From: Pavlovales sp. CCMP2436
Lineage: Eukaryota; Haptophyta; Pavlovophyceae; Pavlovales
DNA length: 19,754 nucleotides
Direction: 5' to 3'
Assembly: GCA_026770615.1 (NCBI GenBank)
Contig: MU631461.1
Coordinates: 18,949-38,702, forward strand
Under the pieces are notes generated by a model. It searched no databases. It had not been told where the DNA came from and saw only the letters and a program-made list of their open reading frames with translations. Positions 1 through 9,480 of the stretch are shown here, one piece after another. A program made the translations under genes and the position numbers. Numbering within the stretch: the stretch's first letter is position 1; every line of letters begins with the position of its first letter.

Positions 1-75
1 AAGCCAGCGCAGCCGACTAAGGCACGCAGCAGACAATGGGCGACGCAGCGCTCAGACCAGCAAAACATTCAGAAC

Positions 76-105
76 AGTCAGACGCCAGCTTGAATCCCTA
101 TCAGT
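76..105 (+). repeat. 30-bp direct repeat, copy A
   Basis: These 30 bases recur exactly at 18542-18571 in the same orientation. They lie just left of the first recognisable viral coding sequence. The preceding bases (42-63) resemble the conserved 3' tail of the dispersed GC-rich element found at 14961 and 18753. This stretch may therefore be host repeat DNA abutting the viral segment. Confidence 0.7.
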
Positions 106-113
106 CAGTATAT

Positions 114-1750
114 ATGAAGGGTATTAAAAATTATAAATATACCAATGAACTTATGGGCGGACCTGATCAGTATATTAAACCAGCTTTTGATATCGATGCG
201 TATTATGATATTGATATTGCTGCTGAAATTATTCGTATTCAAGCTGTATTTATAAAATCAAACATAAATTATGCTAAACGCGAACCAAGAGAATATAATG
301 GTAAGATGAAATACTCTCATCGGATTCATGTCGATAATGTGCGTATTAAATGGGTTAACATGTTAAGCTTGTGTAAATTACACAAACTTAATATTCTTGA
401 ATATTATGATATTAGTATTTACGGTCAGAATAGGGTACTTTACACACCACATACTACTGAAGAAAAAAAACACTCCACACTAGTAACAGAACCGCCATTG
501 GTGCCTGTAAATTGTTCGATATTTGACTGTTGTGCGTCATATGTACTAGAATGATACTACATATAATGATAGCTTTGATATGTTAAGTATTAGAGAGAAG
601 AAAAAAGAACAAGAAAAAAGAGACGATATTAAACAAGCAGACAAAAATAAAGAGGAAAAAATTGATAAAGGTGAAGTCGAGAGAAAGATTAAAAATATTA
701 TCAGTAAACTTTCTATAAAAAAAGTGAAGATATGAGACATGGACTAAGATAGTGTGGTCTATTATCGGGATTTGTAATAAAGAAGGTGTTGCTATGTCGA
801 AATGTTCGAAGTTGGTACGCATATTTTCAATAAAATCTAACAAGTACAATGAAGATAACGTTGATACATTTTTTGACAAAGCATATAATACCAAAGTAGA
901 AAAGACGTTGGGCTGAAAGAATATGTTATTAGCCCCAATTTATAATTTTCTTGGAAAATACGGATTAGCACTGGATGATGCTAGCAAGCTATATGACAAG
1001 CATGCGACTTTTGAAAAAGAGAAGTTTTTTTTTTATTAACGAAGCTGGTGGAAGTGATAACTTTCACAATTGTGATGCTCTCAAAAGTCGTATCACTGAT
1101 TCAGAGCTATAGGTCAATCCGAAAGGAATGGATGCTTATCGTATAGAAAACAGGAATGATTATGACATGACTACAAACAACTTGAACGTAGCAAAGATAA
1201 CTGATGAAAGCCATCGTCGATTTTTTTAGGCTGAAACCACCAGGGAAACGTTAAGTTTTTAAAGATTATAGTGATGATATAGTTAACTCAGTAGCACTTA
1301 GGCAAATTTTATGACGGTTTTACGAAGTTTGGTATAAATAAGGTAATTCCATCTGGTAATTTTCAAAAAGATAAGCCAATAACTGAGGTTTCATTAGAAG
1401 TTAAACGTCAAAATAGGGACAAGATGCTTTACTTCATCGAAGAACTTGTAAGCACTAAATCGACAACTGAATCTTACAAAGTGACTAATAAAGTTGTATC
1501 TGCTAAATGGAGAAAATGGCTCGAAACAAATAAAATAAAATTTGAGTATAATACAATTCAGTTTGGTATTAAATTCACTACACTCATTAAGAAACAGTTA
1601 AATTTAAATGGTGAGGAGTGTATAAAACGAGACCCGAAACATATTACTAATATATTCTATGTTGATTAGTTGAAGACATTCTTTAAACAACTGAATGGTG
1701 TTGGACTTGTAAAGAAAGATGTTCATGTTGATGATTCTGATGATGAATAA
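114..1750 (+). pseudogene. D5-like primase / SF3 helicase, broken
   Basis: Remnant of a viral replication protein that would prime and unwind DNA at the fork. The first piece (ATG 114 to stop 552-554) looks like an archaeo-eukaryotic primase: FDID near 186, SHRIHV near 315, and a DISIYGQNRVLY stretch at 408-443 like the conserved block of D5-type primases. A charged linker follows in another frame. Then come a PriCT-2-like block (WTKIVWSIIG, about 735-770), an SF3 Walker B (FINEAGG, about 1030-1050), the LKSRIT and TTNN sensor region (1080-1185) and an RRFF arginine motif near 1215. The C-terminal winged-helix-like part runs about 1310-1750 with an in-frame TAG at 1667. I see no Walker A: the sequence passes from the PriCT-2 region almost directly to the segment before Walker B, so an internal deletion is likely. 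There are many frameshifts, some at homopolymers such as the T run near 1025. ATG 114 was chosen because the bases before it look like host repeat; the frame is open from 36. Confidence 0.85.
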
Positions 1751-1928
1751 TATATGGGGAGGTTATCTTTATAATGGGGAGGTTGTGGGGAGGTTGGAAA
1801 TATAACCTTCCGTGCGTGCTTCCTAACGTATTATTTTACTTTTTTAACTTATATTATATATATTATATCGATAAATATAATATACACATTTAAAATTGGG
1901 GAGGTTGGAAATACAATTCAGATCTTAA
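1751..1928. repeat. G-rich and AT-rich spacer, left inverted-repeat block
   Basis: Non-coding spacer between the primase stop and the convergent small gene. GGGGAGGTT occurs four times on the plus strand, at 1756, 1776, 1787 and 1898. The last two copies extend to GGAAAT. Between them is an AT-rich block. Bases 1819-1848 match the reverse complement of 13737-13766 at 28 of 30 positions, and weaker similarity continues to about 1910. It could be a terminal inverted repeat, a replication origin or a recombination site. Confidence 0.65.
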
Positions 1929-1940
1929 TTAGATCTGAAT
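1916..1940. terminator. Perfect hairpin between convergent genes
   Basis: A 10-bp perfect stem (ATTCAGATCT / AGATCTGAAT) encloses the 5-base loop TAATT. It overlaps the stop codon of the minus-strand small gene (1929-1931) and lies downstream of the primase gene. A 3'-end or termination role for both convergent transcripts is inferred from this position. Confidence 0.5.
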
Positions 1941-2204
1941 AGTGCTTTTCATGTCTTGTATTTCTTTATCTTTTGTATTTAATTCCCTATAACATTTCGG
2001 AGCACATTTTTCCTTCCGATTAGCACGTGCAATGATCGCACGTTCTTTACGGTTTTCAATCATCACTTTCAAAGCTTCTTTTTGCTTATCAGAACGTGTT
2101 TTCTTTTCCTTAATCAGTAGATTTACAACAATTTTCTCATCAATCGTCTCAAAAATTATAGATTCTTCACTTTTTCTTCGTCCATTGTAACTATCATGGA
2201 CCAA
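1929..2204 (-). pseudogene. Small basic coiled-coil viral protein, N-terminus frameshifted
   Basis: About 90 residues, rich in Lys, Arg and Glu, with a predicted long basic helix (for example EKKTRSDKQKEALKVMIEN). Short proteins of this style occur in PLVs, virophages and large DNA viruses and may bind DNA, but I do not recognise a defined family. The open frame begins at a TTG at 2204. A better start is the ATG at about 2179 (MDEEKVKNL), which lies in another frame and stops after nine codons, so a frameshift near 2150 probably broke the gene. Its 5' end lies inside the 106-bp duplication, and it is divergent from the capsid gene. Confidence 0.45.
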
Positions 2205-2256
2205 GAAAATAATAACATAGAAACAGTTTTATCGATGTTTTCAATGCTAGATTTTA
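2151..2256. repeat. 106-bp direct repeat, copy 1
   Basis: Identical to 2278-2383, with 21 bp between the copies. It spans the start of the minus-strand small gene, the divergent intergenic gap and the first codons of the capsid gene. This copy has its own ATG at 2196 giving about 20 codons identical to the capsid N-terminus, then diverges and reaches a stop at about 2286. Confidence 0.9.
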
Positions 2257-2277
2257 GCAAATCAGAAGTTCCCCGTG

Positions 2278-2383
2278 AAAAATTATAGATTCTTCACTTT
2301 TTCTTCGTCCATTGTAACTATCATGGACCAAGAAAATAATAACATAGAAACAGTTTTATCGATGTTTTCAATGCTAGATTTTA
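2278..2383. repeat. 106-bp direct repeat, copy 2
   Basis: Exact second copy of 2151-2256 at an offset of 127 bp. It contains the capsid start used in this annotation (ATG 2323). The lack of any difference between copies shows a recent duplication compared with the heavy decay around it. Confidence 0.9.
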
Positions 2384-3067
2384 TCAATAGCATGGATCAA
2401 CAGGTACTTTCAGTACTATAAAACAAATCATGAAATCCGTCCTACCAAAATCATTCGAATTCGATAAACTAATCCGTCATATGCCGGTCGTGGTAGGATC
2501 ATTTTCCAACTTCCAAGTGGATCATCTGGCGTCCATTTTAATCCTAATAATACGTATCTCCAGTACACTCTTCGATCAACAGTCGGGGCAACTACCGCTT
2601 ATGTTCTCGATGGATCGGCGTACGCTCCTATACAGAGCGTGGACATATATTTTGGAAGCGTTCACGTCAGTTCAGTAACATACGCGCATATTTTAGGCAA
2701 CATGTTGCTTGATCATACATGCTCCGCCTCAGACCGTGGTACATCACTTATCTCGATGGGGTGCGCCGATGCTGTGGGCGTAGCTGCCGTTGGAGTGGTC
2801 ACTCCACGCAACGGTAGGGTGATGGCGACAGCTTCTGGGTCAACTATCGACGTAGCTATCCCGTTACTAGGATTGTTTGGACCCGGAATGTGCTCGAAAG
2901 CGATTGCGCTAAGCCTCTTAAACGATGATATCAGAATCGAAATTCAACAAAATCCAATTTTCCCATGTGTTACCAGCTCGCCTCTAGTCGATGGAAATTT
3001 AGTGATGGAACAATTTAAACTTCGGTCTGAAGTAATTAGACTCGATTCTGCTGTTGAAGAAAGTATT

Positions 3068-4117
3068 TTATCCAAGGCCGCGCTGCTGGATGAACTTCTT
3101 CATCGTCTCGGTGCAGAGCAACCCGTTGTGGCCGCCGAAGAGGCCCTTGAACGCCTTGCGGTGCGCGTCGGTCCAGCCGTTGCGCGTCGCGTCGCCTTCG
3201 AGCGCCTTGCGGATGTTACTGAAGATGCGTTTGTGGCCCTCGAGGTTGGCGCCGAAGACCACCTGGACGCGCGCGAGCAGGAGGTCTTCCTCGTCGTTGA
3301 GGCGCTCCGCAGCGAGCTCGAGGGTCGGCTCGGTGAACTCGAGTAGCATCTGCTTGAACATGTTCGTGAAGGACGTGCGCAGGTCCACCGCGCCGTAGCT
3401 CTCGCGCTCCACCGAGTTGCAGCGCGCGACAATCACCCCCACGTTCTTCTCGCCGTGACTCAGGTCCTTGTTATCGATGCGGTTGAGCGAGAAGGGCCAC
3501 TCGCCCTCGCTCTTACAGGTGAAGCAGATGCCGGAGAGGTTGCAGCACGGGTAGCCATCGGTTTCCAGGAGGGCGTCGAGCATCTCCACGAGCCATTGCA
3601 GATCAGCGACGCCGAGGTACTTGCCGTACGGGCCTTTGTGCTGAGAGATGTGGCCGAGCGTGTAGGTGCGTATCGCGCTACCGACCTGCAGGATGCCGCC
3701 CCCGTACACGTTGGGGTCTCATAAGCCGCCCTCCCGCCTCTTATCTGACATGGTCTCATTGCGCCTCCGCCGCATCTTCTGCACGCGCGTAAGCTCCTCC
3801 TCGAAGACCTTCGGCTTGCGGATGAAGCGGCCCCTCTGGAGGTCCACGGACGGCAGGCCGTGGACCTCTAGGGTCTGCGAGAGCGTGGCCGACGCGTCGT
3901 CTTCAGCGGCAGCAGCGAGTTCGGCAGGGCGCTTGACCTCTAGGGTCTGCGAGAGCGTGGCCGACGCGTCATCTTCAGCGGCAGCAGCGAGCTCGGCAGG
4001 GCGCTTGACGATGCGGCTCTTCATCATCAGCGCGAAGGCGTTGGGCGAGCCGCCCTCCATCAGCGGCGAGATGGCGTTGCGCGGGGGTTGCGCGGGAAGA
4101 TGGGCTTGTGCATGCAA
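3068..4117 (-). pseudogene. HNH homing-type endonuclease, one in-frame TGA
   Basis: Runs antisense to the capsid gene, from ATG 4117 to TAA 3068-3070, about 349 codons with a single in-frame TGA at 3719-3721. Residues 1-132 include two exact or near-exact 24-residue repeats (VKRPAELAAAAEDD...) and a basic region (VQKMRRRRNE). The second part holds the HNH core at about 3412-3553: a Cys-rich CCNLSGIC, then SLNRIDN, a His and NVGVIVARCN, the usual SLDRID/H/NV/N layout of HNH nucleases in algal and giant-virus genomes. It would cut DNA, probably at the empty capsid site, so that the insert is copied in by repair. The stop codon sits five bases inside the insert edge. GC-rich codon use differs sharply from the host capsid gene. 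The TGA could be decay, or the second part could be made alone from a later start. HNH family is fairly sure; homing is inferred. Confidence 0.7.
3863..4006. repeat. Two tandem 72-bp units in the HNH gene
   Basis: Units begin at 3863 and 3935 and differ at only a few positions. They encode two consecutive 24-residue Ala/Glu-rich segments in the N-terminal part of the HNH protein. The length keeps the frame. Confidence 0.85.
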
Positions 4118-4836
4118 ACCGTTGAAATTGCGGCGCCGCTCGCTAGTTACTGTCCTTCGCGGTACGCCGTCTTTCTCAATTTTGTACTGTCTGTTTGTAC
4201 TTTTTTTGTTGGTTGACTTTTTGTTTTAACTTTCAGCCTGATTTGACTCCATTCACTTCATGATGATCACTGAGGTATCCAATGGTATCATGGCAATCCT
4301 AGCGAGCGATATATTATGCTACACAAGTACAGTGTCAGCGAACAGTGGAGCGATTTCATGGTCAATTCCATGTCGCGCGAAGAGTGTCCAGCCCGTGATC
4401 ATCGTGTTGTCATCGTTATCTAATTCTACAACAAGCACTGATAAAAGTAGCACTACTTTCACAAGAGCGGGAATGACATCATACTTCTGGCGTATAGGCG
4501 GCTATAGAGTACCTTCACTACCGGTGAGCAATACAGTTGAGATGCGAAGTGAGTTGTACAAAGTTTTACGTGTATGAATGCTTCGAATAACGCTTCTAGT
4601 GAGCACAGTACGAAAATGAAGCGTTCGCAGTGGCCATAGGTTTGGACGCATTCCAAAATCAAGACATTGTTTTAGACGGCACCAGTTTTGCGTCTTCGTC
4701 CGGTATCCTTTTCGAAGTAAATATAGCGTCTAACAATAGCGCGCTTACAATGTACGCTTATGTGGTGTGCGATAAATTTCTAACAATATCTGACAAACTC
4801 CTGTCTTATGACATTAAAAACATCATTATATATTAA

Positions 4837-5657
4837 ATGAGTGTTTTGGAAGAAGAAAAGAATGATATCCCGCTAACGATACCACGGTTCAAAGTGGACA
4901 ATCAACTTCATCCTCAAATACCTTAACCTTTGAGTAACAAATCACATAGCTTAATGTTTAGCGGAGGCCCGGGAAGCGATAAGAGTTCAATGCTCACGGC
5001 ATTTTTAACACAGACATCTCCCCCTATTTATAAAAACGTCTACGTTTTTGTATAACTATTCATACCAGAAAATAGTTTTAAGAGTATGGATAGCTCAACC
5101 AATCCGTTTAAAAATCATAATCGTTTATATCATGAACTTACTTTCGATACTATTACAGAAGTCGAGCACGAAATTGAAAACAATGCTAAAAACAATAAAA
5201 ATAGTCTCGTTATAATGGATGACAAGGCAGCTTCGATGAATAATATAGAACTTCAGCGAACGTTAGTAAGATTCTTTAAAAACGTTAGTAAGATTCCTGT
5301 GTAATAGAAGACATCTTTGTATGTTGTTCTGGTTAGTTGTTCAATCATATATACAGCCCCCTATTAATTCGTAAAAATATCACAAATTTTATCATATTCA
5401 GACCAAGCAATAAAAAATAAATTATGAGTGTAACCGACGAAGTAAATATTCATAGCAAAGATTTTGAAGCATATTTAAAACATGTATTCAAACCAGACCA
5501 AACAACAAAAGACAAGGCATTTATGTTTATCGATGAAGACGGAAATGTTTATAATCGATTTAACAATAGAATAATAAATATCTATTCATACTATAGATAT
5601 GTCAGCATCTATCGAAGAATTAAACGGGTGGAAACAAGATGCTATACCAAATTCTAA
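4837..5657 (+). pseudogene. Genome-packaging ATPase (A32/FtsK-HerA type), broken
   Basis: Motor that would pump viral DNA into the capsid. ATG 4837 directly follows the capsid stop. Walker A is FSGGPGSDKSS (about 4960-4992), with Asp where the family has the last Gly of GxGK. The segment after it, IPENSF and SMDSSTNPF (about 5065-5110), matches the family. Walker B is SLVIMDD (about 5203-5223). In-frame TAA codons lie near 4924 and 5054, and the frame stops at 5302-5304. The C-terminal part is recognisable in another frame: IRKNITNFIIFRPSN (about 5367-5411), then from 5424 a segment ending FMFIDEDGNVYNRF. The true end is uncertain because the next gene starts at 5599 in another frame. A short duplication of CGTTAGTAAGATTC near 5258-5296 may have contributed to the break. 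Confidence 0.85.
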
Positions 5658-6319
5658 ATATAATTTTCTGCTAAACGGTGAACCTTACAAAGGAGCTTTC
5701 AATCGTCGGTATGTAGGTAAAATAGTTGTATATTATACTGGTAGAGCTAGAAGTCGTTACTCATTACAACTAGAGCATATTGCAAAAGGCTTTACTGTTG
5801 AAGATCAACTAGTTACGACAATGATGGAAAGGTGGCTTTTAAAGATCCCCTCAAACCTGTTCGATTTGAAGAGCCACAGCCGATAATAGACGAAGTCCAA
5901 TTTATGACAATATCGTCGGTCATAATGGTGTTGAGAACGAAGCGGTTCGCCCCGCAATATTAGGCTATAACATTGTAAGTAAAAACCCGTTAAATAGACA
6001 AACTAACGTACTGGCTACTAATTATAATAATCGATTAAATGAACTTGAAATACAACGACGTGATCTTTTGAGATCAACAGCTAGAGATGAAGGAGCAAAT
6101 TTGACAAATCAAGCGTTACAACCACGTACTAATCGCGCAGCGGTTCGACAATCTCTGATATCGTCAATTGACAACTATAAACGTAGTGATATATCTAAAA
6201 ATTTTCCGACAATACCACCTGAAGCAGTAGAGCATCCTTTAATAATCAGCCGGTCAGCGTTACTTTCAGAAAAAAAAGCAGATACTTACATTGATAAAAA
6301 TTTTAATGAAATTTTTTAA
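5599..6319 (+). pseudogene. Unrecognised PLV gene between ATPase and minor capsid gene
   Basis: ATG 5599 opens 95 residues to a stop at 5886 (KYNFLLNGEPYKG, RYVGKIVVYYTG). A different frame then gives a Pro/Glu-rich segment (KPVRFEEPQPIIDE, about 5847-5890). A third frame runs from about 5905 to TAA 6317-6319 (HNGVENEAVRPAILGYN; later a helical, Arg-rich part). At least two frameshifts are needed, giving about 240 residues in all. I see no catalytic motif or membrane segment. Its place between packaging ATPase and penton-like gene suggests a virion protein, but that is only inference. Confidence 0.55.
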
Positions 6320-6322
6320 AAA

Positions 6323-6451
6323 ATGGATACATAACCGGATAGAAATATCTCATCAATATCAGAAAATGTCGCAGCCAAATTTCAAGTTAATAAGACAAGA
6401 ATTAAAATATATATATCAAACACACCAGATATTTATAATCGTAATAAATAA
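6323..6451 (+). pseudogene. Short fragment, 42 codons with early TAA
   Basis: ATG 6323 is followed by an in-frame TAA at the fourth codon and then an open stretch to TAA 6449-6451 with mixed polar and hydrophobic residues (TRIKIYISNTPDIYN). It may be a very small gene or a detached piece of a neighbour. Low confidence. Confidence 0.25.
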
Positions 6452-6474
6452 AAATATTTTCTTATTATAAAAAT

Positions 6475-7623
6475 TGAAAACGCACCATATCCGCTATTTC
6501 TTTCAAGTGAAACGAGTGATATCAGTGACCCTTCCATGGGAAAATTTCAATGGAACTTTGATTATTCTATCGTGCCCCGTTCTGTTAAAAGCAAAATATT
6601 TATTCAAATTTAAAATATTCAAATGTCTCGGCAAATTTCGAATGTATACGGAGAAAGACAAACATTGACGTTCAACTATACACAAACTCCTCCAGTTTTA
6701 TATACATGACTCGCTCGCGCTCGACGTCTCGGCTCCTTCGGCTCCCTCTTCAACCAATCCTTCCACCGCGCCCTCGCGCTACGGCCCGAGTCCTGCACGC
6801 GCACACGAGTTCTCGACATTCAAAACCACCTCGCTTCCCAGCGATATGTCACCGCTGGGATCACCAATGGACTCGCTTGCTCGCGCACTGTCGGGCGGCC
6901 CCGCGTTGCGCAGCGACTTCAGCGCTTTGTTTTCGGCTTCCTCATCATCCACCACTTCTACCAGCTCCCCACTTCGGCGAAGCGCGTAGGAGCCTGCGTC
7001 AAAGCGCTAAGATCAGCCTAACTTGAACTTGAAACGTACCGCCAGCCCGAACCCCCCTACATTAATATACAATTACTATCGACTCAGGATATTATGTCGA
7101 TGTTGGAGCGATCACAACAGCCATGTCAGCAAAATCAGCGATGCGTGTTGATACTGGTGTATCTTTTTCTAATCCCTTTAACATTTACGGTTTCCTCATC
7201 CACTACGCGAATAATGTCAATTGATAACACAAACGCATCATTAGATTTAACAATTCTCCCGACGGGATTAGCGTTACGTCTGGTATATGTATTCAATCAT
7301 TATCAGTTCCGTATGTAGGTACCACAAAAACGCTAGGGACATGGGACATTCTCTTTCCTAAAAAAATTTTCATTTGCTCAAGCAAGTCTTTACAATTAGA
7401 TAACTCGAATGACAGCTCTTTAATGACGCCCAGAAAAATAATAGCATCGATAGCAAATAACGCAAATTATGGTGACATTATACCGTTTGACCGCCCTTTC
7501 ATAACTCAGCCATTGCGTAACAATTCTATCAATTATATTGATATCGAAATGATCGACGAAAAATTTACACCTCTTCCGTTTTACAATACATTTGCGTTAA
7601 TGTTTATGTTTAATAAAGATTAG
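6475..7623 (+). pseudogene. Penton-like minor capsid protein, broken by an insertion
   Basis: Likely vertex or minor capsid subunit. The frame beginning ENAPYPLFLSS at about 6478 has ATT where a start ATG might have been (6475), just after a TTATTATAAAA promoter-like run. Left-hand blocks are FQWNFDYSIVPRSV (about 6545-6588) and RQTLTFNYTQTPPVLYT to about 6706, with a TAA near 6612. A GC-rich insert then occupies 6708-7057. The gene resumes with TIDSGYYVDVGAITTAM (about 7075-7125), frameshifts around 7215-7300, and an intact end from 7423 to TAG 7621-7623 (INYIDIEMIDEKFTPLPF), which resembles the end of virion proteins of PLVs and large DNA viruses. Without the insert the product is about 265 residues, the right size for a PLV penton. 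Family assignment rests on general pattern and gene order. Confidence 0.5.
6708..7057 (+). mobile_element. GC-rich dispersed element, 5'-truncated copy in viral gene
   Basis: Closely similar to 14669-15012, including the last part of a Ser/Pro-rich open frame, the same TAG stop (6987-6989), and a shared tail ending CCGCCAGCCCGAAC, here followed by a C run. It starts abruptly at GACTCGCTCGCGCTCG. TACAT flanks it on both sides (6703-6707 and 7058-7062), a possible 5-bp target-site duplication. It interrupts the penton-like gene, so it arrived after viral integration or in a virus copy already dead. Confidence 0.7.
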
Positions 7624-7686
7624 TCAAGATTATTCAAATTGTGTGCGTCTAAGAAACCTTTACCTCTGTTTTCTATAGTTATCAAA

Positions 7687-8295
7687 TTACTGTTTATGAA
7701 ATTTAGACATTAAAGTGACCAAATCTCCACGTGTACGTATATCTAGTTGTCTTGAAGAAATAGGTTTACCAATATGGTAAGGCGACACACCTTTATTATA
7801 CGTTAAAACCCATGCCATAGGATCGGCACAAATCTCCGCGATTGCCGCACCAAGTGAGTGTCCAACGTGGTCTGCTATAGTATTATATTGTAATTGTGTT
7901 TGTCTAGTAATTTTCTTAGCAGACCATACACGCGGAACTGAACCCGAATAATTAAAGGCTAGGAATACATCTGAAATCAAAAAATCATTAGCATTCGAAC
8001 TACCTCTATGTAGCATTAATGCTTTCCCAACTCTAGTATAAACATTTGTCTCTATATTAGAAAATTAAATATCATGATTGTAACCTATATTTTTCATTTT
8101 TTCCATAGAATCCGGGTTACTGTAGGAAGCTTTTAAGAATATCATAGCATTGGTGATAGTGGGTTTTCCTCAACAGGATCTACAGATAGAGATTTATTCG
8201 ATCCAGTATTCATACATCGACTGAACAAATAACCACTTTTACTAGGTCTACCAACAAATGAATTTCATTGTTTTTGAATTTGTCCAAAAATACAT
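7687..8295 (-). pseudogene. Class 3 lipase-like protein, N-terminal half frameshifted
   Basis: A predicted alpha/beta hydrolase. The open piece (8016 to 7687) has HRGSSNANDFLISDVFLAF, the nucleophile elbow GHSLGAAIAE (Ser in GHSLG, about 7845-7860) and, near the end, RQLDIRTRGDLVTLM with an Asp-containing RxxxD pattern as in class 3 lipases. Upstream the frame runs back through TRVGKALM to about 8062, where it meets a stop. Other frames between 8064 and 8295 carry the N-terminal part (FVGRPSKSGYLFSRCMN, MIFLKASYSNPDSM). The proposed ATG at 8295 is divergent from the fibre gene and shares its upstream region. Such lipases are known in several PLVs, where they may aid escape from membranes. Confidence 0.75.
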
Positions 8296-8320
8296 ATAAA
8301 TTGTATCGAAAAATCTCCTC

Positions 8321-8330
8321 TATATTATAA
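8321..8330 (+). promoter_or_regulatory. TATA-like promoter motif before the fibre gene
   Basis: TATATTATAA ends one base before the ATG at 8332. Similar T/A alternations stand directly before the starts at 12343 and 12791 and, on the minus strand, 13149. This suggests one viral (perhaps late) promoter class. Confidence 0.45.
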
Positions 8331-9129
8331 GATGTCTGTTTTTGGCGAGCAAGCGTTTAACGAACTAACGGCTATTACAAATTCAAATACATCTAATATA
8401 ACAGCATTAGGCAGTTCGTTAAATTTGTTTAAAACTGAAACACATAACCAAATAGGTAAAATTGATTCTTCAATTACTACAATATATGAAAATTTAATTA
8501 CAACAAATGGAAATTTAGAAATAAAAAATAGAAAAATAGAAACTATAGATAGTAAAATATCAGTAGCAAATACTGAATTGACAATATCAAACGAAGCTAT
8601 TAATTTGAGACTCTTGTCAGCCGAATATATTACATCAGAGAATTATCAAAATAATTCTATAGCACATACTTATTTGTCAAAAGGATAGTTTAATAAATAT
8701 TTAGCAACTCAAGCAATCAAAGATTTGCTTCAGGATGCCGCAAACGCCGTAATTAATAATGCCCTTAACGAACTGGGTGATATCAAAAACATTGTGGGTG
8801 CTACTCTAATATTCGGCGGCATGACGCTAGGCGGTCAAGTCGTTAATAAAATTGACAAAGGTTTTTTTAATTTAGATGGTAGAGTTATGTCTAATTCGAA
8901 TGCTATTGATGTTATAAAGCATGATGTAACAGACATTTCAACGTTAATCGATACAAAAGTAGATAAATCAATAGTAGAATCGTCAAATATTAGATACGAT
9001 AACATGATTACATTAAACACTGACAAATTTTCAAATGATTACACAATTCAAGACACTGATACACATATATCGGATAAAGTGAATGGGTCAATATTCAACA
9101 CGTTGAGCAATGTCGTTCATTCATCGAAT

Positions 9130-9480
9130 AATCGCTACGATAGTAATATTCTCGAATTACAAAACAGACCAATCATTTCGAAGAATTCAGAAAATAATGA
9201 TTAGGATTTTATAAAATGATCAAATGTTGTTTCGTCAAATACTTCAAATATCGGGTTGAATGTTAATACCGTAAATTACAACTTAAATAATGTAAATATA
9301 TCAAGCAATTTGGCGTTAAAATTAAATATTTTTGATCACAATATTCTTAGCAATATCGTTAATTCTTCAAATGCGCGATACGATAGCAATATAATCGAAT
9401 TACAAAACAGACCAACCAGTTCAAATAATTCAGTAGTTAATGATCAGGATTTTATAAATTTATCAAACGTTCTTTCGTCA
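9130..9480 (+). repeat. Two homologous segments of about 244 bp in the fibre gene
   Basis: The block around 9133 (CGCTACGATAGTAAT) recurs around 9377 (CGATACGATAGCAAT) with the following ELQNRP, NDQDFI and VLSSNTSNIG coding parts. The first copy has lost function through two nonsense changes and an indel; the second is open to 9559. Confidence 0.7.

Larger units (their letters stand above)
3063..4236 (+). other. Apparent spliceosomal intron in the capsid gene, housing an HNH gene
   Basis: The insert starts GTATTT and ends with a long pyrimidine tract, a TTTTAAC branch-like motif and TTTCAG. It is GC-rich over most of its length, unlike the AT-rich capsid exons. Exon 1 would end after one base of a codon, and exon 2 supplies two bases, which restores the capsid frame. 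The codon after the junction is TGA (4239-4241), which fits the general decay. Its minus strand is almost filled by an HNH endonuclease gene. The alternative is a plain insertion of mobile DNA that happens to have GT and AG ends. Confidence 0.55.
2323..4836 (+). pseudogene. Major capsid protein (double jelly-roll), interrupted and frameshifted
   Basis: Main capsid subunit of a PLV. ATG 2323 opens about 32 codons, then a frameshift near 2405 moves to the main frame, which has an in-frame TAA near 2472 and continues to about 3062. This part holds typical capsid strands: a SGVHFNPNNTYLQYTL-like strand (about 2520-2570), the PLLGLFGPG turn (about 2860-2890) and NDDIRIEI (about 2923-2945). The C-terminal part resumes after 4236: WSIPCRAKSV (about 4359-4388), YFWRIGGYRVPSLPVSN (about 4480-4530) and AIGLDAFQNQD (about 4633-4665), with frameshifts between 4577 and 4630. 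It ends at TAA 4834-4836, directly before the ATPase ATG. Between the halves lies a 1174-bp GC-rich insert with GT and AG ends. Skipping the insert keeps the frame except for one TGA at 4239. The order of motifs and the adjacent ATPase support the family call. Confidence 0.85.

Noticed and set aside
3054..3432. Several long open frames on both strands across the HNH gene
   Set aside because: They are GC-rich shadows; only the minus frame ending at 3068 has the HNH motif order.
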